This document shows positions 5,121 to 8,824 of a DNA stretch of 8,824 bases, piece after piece. The DNA comes from Natronomonas sp. (GTDB taxonomy: Archaea > Halobacteriota > Halobacteria > Halobacteriales > Haloarculaceae), in assembly GCA_007135435.1 (NCBI GenBank), contig SLIW01000550.1, positions 1 through 8,824 on the forward strand, read 5' to 3'. The position numbers and the translations under genes were made by a program. The notes under the pieces are model-generated. The model worked only from the letters and a program-made list of their open reading frames with translations. It ran no database searches and was not told the DNA's origin. The first letter of the stretch is position 1; each line of letters begins with the position of its first letter.

Positions 5121-5941
5121 TACAGCAGGTGCGCGCCGGCCGCGGAGATGGCACAATGGTCCGCGTCGTACCCGGCGTCCGTCAGGCCCGTGCCCAGGGC
5201 GAAGACCGTCTCGCCGAGCATCGCCATCGAGGCCTCGCCGCCGGCCGCGGAGACGTCGGTGACGACGTCGTGAACCGTCGGCGTCAGCAGGCCCGCCTCG
5301 CGCGCGAACCGCCGCGAGGCGAACATCACGGTCTCCAGGGTGGGCTCGGCGACGAGCGACGACAGGGCCCGTCCGCCCGCCGCCGTCAGCTCCCCGGTGT
5401 CGCCGGACAGGACCGCCTCGGTCGACAGCTCGCCGAAGGTCGCGTACTCGACTCGGCCGCGGGCCGGGATGCCGTCCAGCGCCCCGTGGGGTGGCGCCCC
5501 TGGCTCCAGGCGGATCGGGACGCCGCCGCGCGCCTGGGCGACGACGTCACCGAGCCCCGAGCCCGCCTGCACCTCCGCGCCGTGGGCGATCGTGACGAGC
5601 TCGTTCTCCGAGAGCCCGCGATCGAACGCCTCGTTCACTACCAGCGCCGTCCCGAGTGCCAGCGCGCCAGAGACCCCGAACCCGGCGCCGAGCGGGAGAT
5701 CCGACTCGGCGACGACGCGTGCCTCGACCCGCAGGGCGTCCAGGACCCGGTCGACCGCCTCCAGGGCCACCTCCTCGCCGTCGACGGCGATCCCGGATCC
5801 CTCCTCGAGGGCGACCGTCACGCCGTCGGTCAGCGCCACGCCAGCCCCTCGTGACCCGGCCCGCGTCGGGTCGTCGTCAGGGTGGGCGCTGAAGAAGCCC
5901 GTCACGTGGCCGGGCACGAACGCCCGAACCGACTCGGTCAT
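5120..5941 (-). CDS. pantoate kinase (GHMP kinase family, CoA synthesis)
   Basis: Archaeal pantoate kinase (PoK) phosphorylates pantoate to 4-phosphopantoate, which a separate synthetase joins to beta-alanine; together they replace the bacterial PanC/CoaA route to coenzyme A. The product has 273 residues. It shows GHMP motif 1 (VPGHVTGFFSAH, about 9-20), the ATP-binding glycine-rich motif 2 (LPLGAGFGVSGALAL, about 82-96), a conserved SGLGDVVAQARGG segment (about 128-140) and a motif 3-like Gly-containing C-terminal stretch (ASMAMLGETVFALG, about 237-250). The N-terminal context HVTGFFSAHPDDDP with TRAGSRGAG distinguishes it from mevalonate or homoserine kinases. The ATG at 5941 has a box A 27 nt upstream, so the mRNA is leaderless. 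The partner phosphopantothenate synthetase gene is not in this window. Confidence 0.92.
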   Translation of the reverse strand: MTESVRAFVPGHVTGFFSAHPDDDPTRAGSRGAGVALTDGVTVALEEGSGIAVDGEEVALEAVDRVLDALRVEARVVAESDLPLGAGFGVSGALALGTALVVNEAFDRGLSENELVTIAHGAEVQAGSGLGDVVAQARGGVPIRLEPGAPPHGALDGIPARGRVEYATFGELSTEAVLSGDTGELTAAGGRALSSLVAEPTLETVMFASRRFAREAGLLTPTVHDVVTDVSAAGGEASMAMLGETVFALGTGLTDAGYDADHCAISAAGAHLL

Positions 5942-5964
5942 GGCCGAGCGTCGGTTCCCCGTCT

Positions 5965-5971
5965 GTTAAAC
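5965..5971 (-). promoter_or_regulatory. box A promoter of pantoate kinase
   Basis: GTTTAAC on the minus strand is centred 27 nt before the ATG at 5941, predicting leaderless transcription. About 80 bp farther upstream begins the C-rich minisatellite. Confidence 0.6.
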
Positions 5972-6020
5972 GTTGCTGGACGGGGATCACGCGTCCATCG
6001 AGGTGACCGAGTCTGGGTCC

Positions 6021-6036
6021 GGCCCGGTTCCGGGCC
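6021..6036. repeat. GC-only inverted repeat beside the minisatellite
   Basis: GGCCCGG-TT-CCGGGCC is a perfect 7-bp inverted repeat with a 2-nt centre. It lies between the pantoate kinase promoter and the minisatellite and could be a dimeric regulator site or a cruciform-prone spot. Confidence 0.45.
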
Positions 6037-6049
6037 CGCCCAGCACTTG

Positions 6050-6208
6050 CCCTGCCCCGCACGGCCCTGGCCCAGCCCCTGCCCTGCTCGGATCCGGCCC
6101 AGCCCAGCCCTGCCCTGCTCGGATCCGGCCCAGCCCAGCCCTGCCCCGCACGGCCCTGGCCCAGCCCCAGCCCTGCCCCGCACGGCCCCGGGCCTGCCGC
6201 CTGCCGTG
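6050..6208. repeat. C-rich minisatellite with four G-quadruplex motifs on the minus strand
   Basis: About five units of 26-33 bp of two types alternate. Type A begins CCCCGCACGGCCC (units at about 6055-6086, 6144-6175 and a diverging 6176-6208). Type B begins CTCGGATCCGGCCC (6087-6117 and 6118-6143, identical over 26 bp, each with a GGATCC). The plus strand is a series of C3-C4 tracts split by 2-3 nt. The minus strand therefore has canonical four-tract G-quadruplex motifs at 6065-6084, 6098-6115, 6129-6147 and 6154-6179, the last with five tracts. All six frames are open because of the composition, but their products are simple Gly/Ala/Arg or Pro-rich sequence and are not credited. The array fills the middle of the 382-bp divergent region between pantoate kinase and mnhE. 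Confidence 0.85.
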
Positions 6209-6268
6209 GCCCCTGAACCCGGGCCGGACCGTCGTGTCCGTTCCCGGACCGTGGCGGTTGGAGCGAGG

Positions 6269-6281
6269 CGAAAAGATAAAT
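6269..6281 (+). promoter_or_regulatory. promoter of the mnhEFG-B operon
   Basis: CGAAAA (BRE-like, 6269-6274) is followed by GATAAAT (box A, 6275-6281). Transcription is predicted to begin near 6304, about 20 nt before the GTG start of mnhE. No Shine-Dalgarno sequence is visible in that short leader. Confidence 0.6.
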
Positions 6282-6323
6282 CGTTTTGAGTGGGGTGTCG
6301 GTATACGCCTGTAGTGACCACCA

Positions 6324-7574
6324 GTGGCTGACCAATCACCCGAGGCGGACGGCGGCGGTACGGTGCTCGTCCCCGTCGGGGAGTCGGTCACTCTGCGACA
6401 GACGGTCGGCTACGCGGTCGGCGTGGCCGAGGAGACCGACGCCTCGGCGATCCACTTCGTGGTCCCGGTGGCCTGGCACAGCGCCGGCGACGTCGAGCCG
6501 GCGGTCCGACGCGAGGTCGAGACCCTGCTCGACCGGGTCCAGGTCTGGGCGCGCGAGGACGCCTCGGGTACCACGCCGGCGGTCGAGACCGCCATCATCG
6601 GCGAGGAGCAGTACATGTTCAGCCCGGACGACTACGCGGGGGTGCTCGCCGACTACGCCGACGCACACGGCGTGGAGCGGATCGTCGTCGACCCGGAGTA
6701 CAGCCCCGGCGGCAACGTCCCGCTCCTGCGGGCGATGGAGGTCTCGCTGGTCGAACGCGGCTACACGGTCGAGGAGGCGCCGGTAGAGACCCCCGTCCGG
6801 AGGAGCCGCCTCACCCGGCCCGGCGGGGCGGTCCAGTTTGGGCTCCTGTTCGCGGTCTCGTTCCTCTTCTACCAGTTGCTCGGCGGCTTCGCCATCGTCA
6901 CCGGCGACACCTTCGACCTCTTCTACGAACTCGTCACCGGCACCATCGCCGCCGGCATCGTCGCCGGATCGCTCCATCGGGTGACGATGTCCGAGCGACC
7001 GCGGCTGCGCCGCCTCGGCGTCCAGCTCGTCCGCCTGTCGCTGTACGTCCCCTACCTCCTCTACGAGATCGTGAAGTCGAACATCCTCATCACGTTCATC
7101 ATCCTCCACCCGCGGCTGCCGATCGAGCCCCGACTGACCCGCGTCCGGGTGGCGGTCTGGGGAGGCTCACCGCTGACGACGCTCGCCAACAGCATCACGC
7201 TGACCCCCGGAACGCTGACCGTTCGTGCCGATGGCCAGTACCTCTACGTCCATGCGCTGTTCCCCAGCGCCCGCGAGGGGCTCTTCGCCGGCACGCTGGA
7301 GCGGGCCGTCCGGTTCGTCTACTACGGCCGGGCGGCGGCCGCGGTCGCGACCCCCGAGGAGCGCGGCGACACCGAGCTCCTGCAGCGACCGGAGGAGGAC
7401 GCCGACGCGGGCGCGTCGGTGCGTTCCGGGGAGGGAAGCTCCGAGGAGACACGCAGGGAGGGGGAGAGATCGGAGGAGGCCCGCACCGAGGATGAGCGAT
7501 CCGAGGAGGCCCGCACCAGGGATGATCGATCCGACGATGACCGGACGCCGCCCGGCGACGGGGGTGGCGCCTGA
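6324..7574 (+). CDS. mnhE: Na+/H+ antiporter subunit MnhE with N-terminal stress-like domain
   Basis: This is subunit E of the Mnh/Mrp cation/proton antiporter, an inner-membrane complex exporting Na+ in exchange for protons. The product has 416 residues, against about 160-170 in bacterial MrpE. Residues about 12-155 look like a cytoplasmic universal-stress-protein fold (TVLVPVGESVTLRQT opening strand and helix; GVERIVVDPEY). The MnhE core spans about 168-340, with membrane helices near 171-192, 200-217 and 236-261 and the hallmarks YEIVKSNI (247-254) and ANSITLTPGTLTV (288-300). From about 345 a charged hydrophilic tail holds four decapeptide repeats. The GTG at 6324 is the first possible start, because an in-frame TGA is at 6315-6317. 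It heads the operon, and its TGA overlaps the next ATG by one base. The N-terminal fusion is known in haloarchaea from memory; its ligand is unknown. Confidence 0.92.
   Translation: MADQSPEADGGGTVLVPVGESVTLRQTVGYAVGVAEETDASAIHFVVPVAWHSAGDVEPAVRREVETLLDRVQVWAREDASGTTPAVETAIIGEEQYMFSPDDYAGVLADYADAHGVERIVVDPEYSPGGNVPLLRAMEVSLVERGYTVEEAPVETPVRRSRLTRPGGAVQFGLLFAVSFLFYQLLGGFAIVTGDTFDLFYELVTGTIAAGIVAGSLHRVTMSERPRLRRLGVQLVRLSLYVPYLLYEIVKSNILITFIILHPRLPIEPRLTRVRVAVWGGSPLTTLANSITLTPGTLTVRADGQYLYVHALFPSAREGLFAGTLERAVRFVYYGRAAAAVATPEERGDTELLQRPEEDADAGASVRSGEGSSEETRREGERSEEARTEDERSEEARTRDDRSDDDRTPPGDGGGA
7437..7556 (+). repeat. 30-bp repeats coding decapeptides in the MnhE tail
   Basis: Four in-frame 30-bp units at 7437, 7467, 7497 and 7527 encode SSEETRREGE, RSEEARTEDE, RSEEARTRDD and RSDDDRTPPG (residues 372-411). 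The middle two are nearly identical in DNA, which points to recent duplication. The tail is charged, likely disordered and cytoplasmic. Confidence 0.8.
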
Positions 7575-7843
7575 TGCTGACGACCGCGTTCCTCGCGACG
7601 GCCGCGGCCCTCGTGGTGCTGGCAATCGCGGTGCTGTACCGCGCGGTCAAGGGTCCGACCATGCAGGATCGCGTCATCGCCGTCAACGTCCTCGGGACGA
7701 ACACCGTCGTCATCCTCGCCCTCCTTGCCGTCGCGCTGGACAGCGAGTCGTTCCTCGACATCGCGCTGGTGTACGCGCTGCTCAACTTCCTGATGGCCAT
7801 CGCCATCTCGAAGTTCACCGTCAAGCGGGGTGACGTGATATGA
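7574..7843 (+). CDS. mnhF: Na+/H+ antiporter subunit MnhF
   Basis: This 89-residue hydrophobic subunit F of the Mnh/Mrp antiporter has the usual family size. Three membrane helices are visible at about 3-22, 36-57 and 60-80. Between helices 1 and 2 is the family-typical YRAVKGPTMQDRVIAVNVLGT segment, whose GPT-x-x-DRV pattern marks MrpF. The ATG at 7574 overlaps the mnhE stop by one base (TGATG), and its own TGA overlaps the mnhG start in ATGA (7840-7843), so translation is coupled on both sides. MnhF is required for complex assembly in bacterial systems and has been linked to some solute efflux there; no separate role can be inferred here. Confidence 0.94.
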   Translation: MLTTAFLATAAALVVLAIAVLYRAVKGPTMQDRVIAVNVLGTNTVVILALLAVALDSESFLDIALVYALLNFLMAIAISKFTVKRGDVI

Positions 7844-8169
7844 GCGAGCTCGAGCTCGGCCTCCGGACCGGCGCCATCCTGGTCCTGCTGGCGGGGGGCG
7901 TCTTCTTCACGTTCGTCTCCGCCGTGGGCGTGATCAGGCTCCCCGACGTCTACGCCCGGGCGCACACCGCGTCCCAGACGGACACCCTCGGCGCCGGGCT
8001 CGTCGTCGGCGCGGTCGTGCTGACCTACGGCTTCGAGACCGAGGTCATCAAGGCGGTGTTGCTGCTGGTGTTCATCTTCATCACGAACCCCACGGCCGCC
8101 CACGCCGCCGCCCGTGCGGCCTACGTCGAGGGCATCGAACCGTGGACCGAGGGGGAGGAGCGCCGATGA
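7840..8169 (+). CDS. mnhG: Na+/H+ antiporter subunit MnhG
   Basis: This 109-residue subunit G of the Mnh/Mrp antiporter has three membrane helices at about 9-33, 48-64 and 68-84. The hallmark loop GVIRLPDVYARAHTASQTDTLGAG (about 30-53) matches the MrpG pattern RLPD-x-Y-x-R-x-H followed by TLG. A short acidic C-terminus ends EGEERR. The ATG overlaps the mnhF stop by 4 bases (ATGA). Its TGA at 8167-8169 in turn overlaps an ATG (8166) that opens only a six-codon frame, so the next real gene starts 13 bp downstream. The product acts in the inner membrane together with the other subunits. Confidence 0.94.
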   Translation: MSELELGLRTGAILVLLAGGVFFTFVSAVGVIRLPDVYARAHTASQTDTLGAGLVVGAVVLTYGFETEVIKAVLLLVFIFITNPTAAHAAARAAYVEGIEPWTEGEERR

Positions 8170-8186
8170 GGGAGGGGTGGTCGTGA
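8166..8186 (+). other. six-codon minicistron bridging mnhG and the next subunit gene
   Basis: ATG at 8166 shares ATGA with the mnhG stop, reads MREGWS, and ends at TGA 8184-8186. That stop overlaps the GTG start of the next gene (GTGA, 8183-8186). Coupled overlaps on both ends would let ribosomes pass from mnhG to the next cistron. It could equally be a chance reading of the Shine-Dalgarno region. No function as a peptide is claimed. Confidence 0.3.
8171..8175 (+). promoter_or_regulatory. Shine-Dalgarno sequence setting the GTG start at 8183
   Basis: GGAGG lies 7 nt before GTG 8183. It is the only clear ribosome binding site among the gene junctions examined here and favours 8183 over GTG 8177. 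Confidence 0.55.
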
Positions 8187-8743
8187 GCGCCGTCGGCTTC
8201 GCCCTCGCGGCGTTCGTCATCACCACCGGGATCGCCGCGGCCCTGCTGCGGGACTCGCTGTCCGCGATCATCGTCTTCGCCGCCTACAGCCTCGGGATGG
8301 CGCTGTTCTACACGCTGCTGCTCGCGCCCGACGTCGGGCTCACCGAGGCGGCCATCGGCGCCGGCGTGACGACCATCCTGCTGTTGTTGACGATCGCCAA
8401 GACGACCCGGCCCAGACGAGAGGAGCTGTTCGAGCGGATCCACTGGCCCGCCGCGGTCGTCTGTGCGGGGCTGGCGGCCGTGATGGTCGCGTTCACCGTC
8501 ACGCAGATCCCGGTCGCCAACTTCGCCGGCGACCCGACGCCCGTGACCGGCGAGGCGGGGACGTTCGGCGAGCGCGTCACCGGCCACTACCTCGCGGAGA
8601 CCTACGCCGACACGGGCGTGCAGAACGCCGTCACCGCGGTCCTGGCCGCCTACCGCGGCTTCGACACCTTCGGCGAGGCGGTCGTCGTATTCGCCGCCGG
8701 GGTGGCGCTGCTCGTCGTCCTCAGACGGGAGGAGTTCGCATGA
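8183..8743 (+). CDS. antiporter subunit with MbhD-like and MbhE-like domains (DUF4040)
   Basis: This 186-residue membrane subunit of the Mnh complex corresponds to the C-terminal part of bacterial MrpA and to MbhD plus MbhE of membrane-bound hydrogenases. Residues about 3-22, 26-48 and 56-73 are helices holding the MbhD/DUF4040 hallmark LAPDVGLTEAAIGAG (47-61). A fourth helix is at about 88-108, a loop at 110-145 (FAGDPTPVTGEAGTF), and an MbhE-like end carries NAVTAVLAAYRGFDTFGEA (148-166) and a last helix at 165-181. I chose the GTG at 8183 because GGAGG at 8171-8175 lies 7 nt before it; a GTG at 8177 is the alternative. The final TGA overlaps the next ATG in ATGA (8740-8743). Some annotations call such genes mnhB or mrpB-like. 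Confidence 0.88.
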   Translation: MSAVGFALAAFVITTGIAAALLRDSLSAIIVFAAYSLGMALFYTLLLAPDVGLTEAAIGAGVTTILLLLTIAKTTRPRREELFERIHWPAAVVCAGLAAVMVAFTVTQIPVANFAGDPTPVTGEAGTFGERVTGHYLAETYADTGVQNAVTAVLAAYRGFDTFGEAVVVFAAGVALLVVLRREEFA

Positions 8744-8824
8744 GCCGACCGGGCACCGACTCGCCGTACACCGAGAGCGAGATCATCATGACCGCCGTCC
8801 GGCTCGTCGCGCCGTTCGTGCTGA
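8740..8824 (+). CDS. mnhB: Na+/H+ antiporter subunit MnhB, N-terminal fragment
   Basis: The ATG at 8740 overlaps the previous stop by 4 bases, and the frame runs off the right edge after 28 residues. After a short hydrophilic lead (MSRPGTDSPYTESE) comes IIMTAVRLVAPFVL, the start of the first membrane helix, in the place and form typical of MrpB/MnhB proteins (an I-M-x-x-A-x-R-x-x-x-P-x-x-L pattern). Gene order E-F-G-MbhD/E-B fits haloarchaeal Mnh operons, in which C, D and A-like subunits usually follow, so these are expected just beyond the window. Confidence 0.75.
   Translation, partial: MSRPGTDSPYTESEIIMTAVRLVAPFVL

Noticed and set aside
5041..5154. N-terminal extension of the 44-residue membrane protein to 5154
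   Set aside because: It would overlap the end of pantoate kinase, add Arg/Cys-rich residues before a membrane helix, and pass through the hairpin and the box A that fits the ATG at 5040.
4747..5262. Plus-strand frame after the AT-rich island (GTG-ATG-AGC start)
   Set aside because: It has a plausible promoter, but it runs through the 20-bp repeat and antisense to the 44-residue gene and the end of pantoate kinase, and the composition is Arg- and Gly-rich without any domain.
5877..6391. Gly/Ala/Arg-rich or Pro-rich frames through the C-rich minisatellite
   Set aside because: All six frames are open only because the repeat lacks AT-containing stop codons. The products are pure low complexity, change nature with frame, and cross the promoters of two real genes.

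Overview
The window looks like chromosomal DNA of a haloarchaeon (class Halobacteria). The evidence is high GC, strongly acidic predicted proteins, TATA-like (box A) promoters placed 25-28 nt before start codons so that mRNAs would be leaderless, a twin-arginine signal peptide, an archaeal-type pantoate kinase, and a multisubunit Mnh/Mrp cation antiporter operon. No rRNA, tRNA, CRISPR array, transposase or phage gene was found.

Layout. Positions 1-1450 carry three minus-strand genes for exported proteins: a 5' fragment (1-109), a coiled-coil protein with a very acidic tail (222-989), and a 79-residue secreted microprotein ending in Cys (1211-1450). Class II fumarase (fumC, 1641-3095, minus) follows. 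Upstream of fumC is an array of TTCGAA palindromes spaced about one helical turn apart. Next is a Tat-exported protein of unknown function with a ten-glycine run and less GC-biased codons (3408-4322, minus), then a 583-bp gene-poor stretch with an AT-rich island. A 44-residue two-helix membrane protein (4906-5040, minus) has its stop codon inside a four-copy 20-bp tandem repeat. Pantoate kinase of coenzyme A synthesis is at 5120-5941 (minus).

A 382-bp divergent intergenic region (5942-6323) holds a C-rich minisatellite whose minus strand has four canonical G-quadruplex motifs. From 6324 to the right edge runs a tightly coupled plus-strand operon: mnhE (with an N-terminal universal-stress-like domain and a C-terminal decapeptide-repeat tail), mnhF, mnhG, an MbhD/MbhE-like subunit, and the start of mnhB. 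These subunits would form a membrane complex exchanging Na+ (or K+) for protons, a housekeeping need in brine. FumC and pantoate kinase are also housekeeping.

No complete new defence or mobile system is visible. The best leads are non-coding (the G-quadruplex minisatellite, the phased TTCGAA array, the 20-bp repeat over a stop codon) plus the secreted microprotein. The stretch from about 3200 to 5060 looks like an accessory pocket between core genes.
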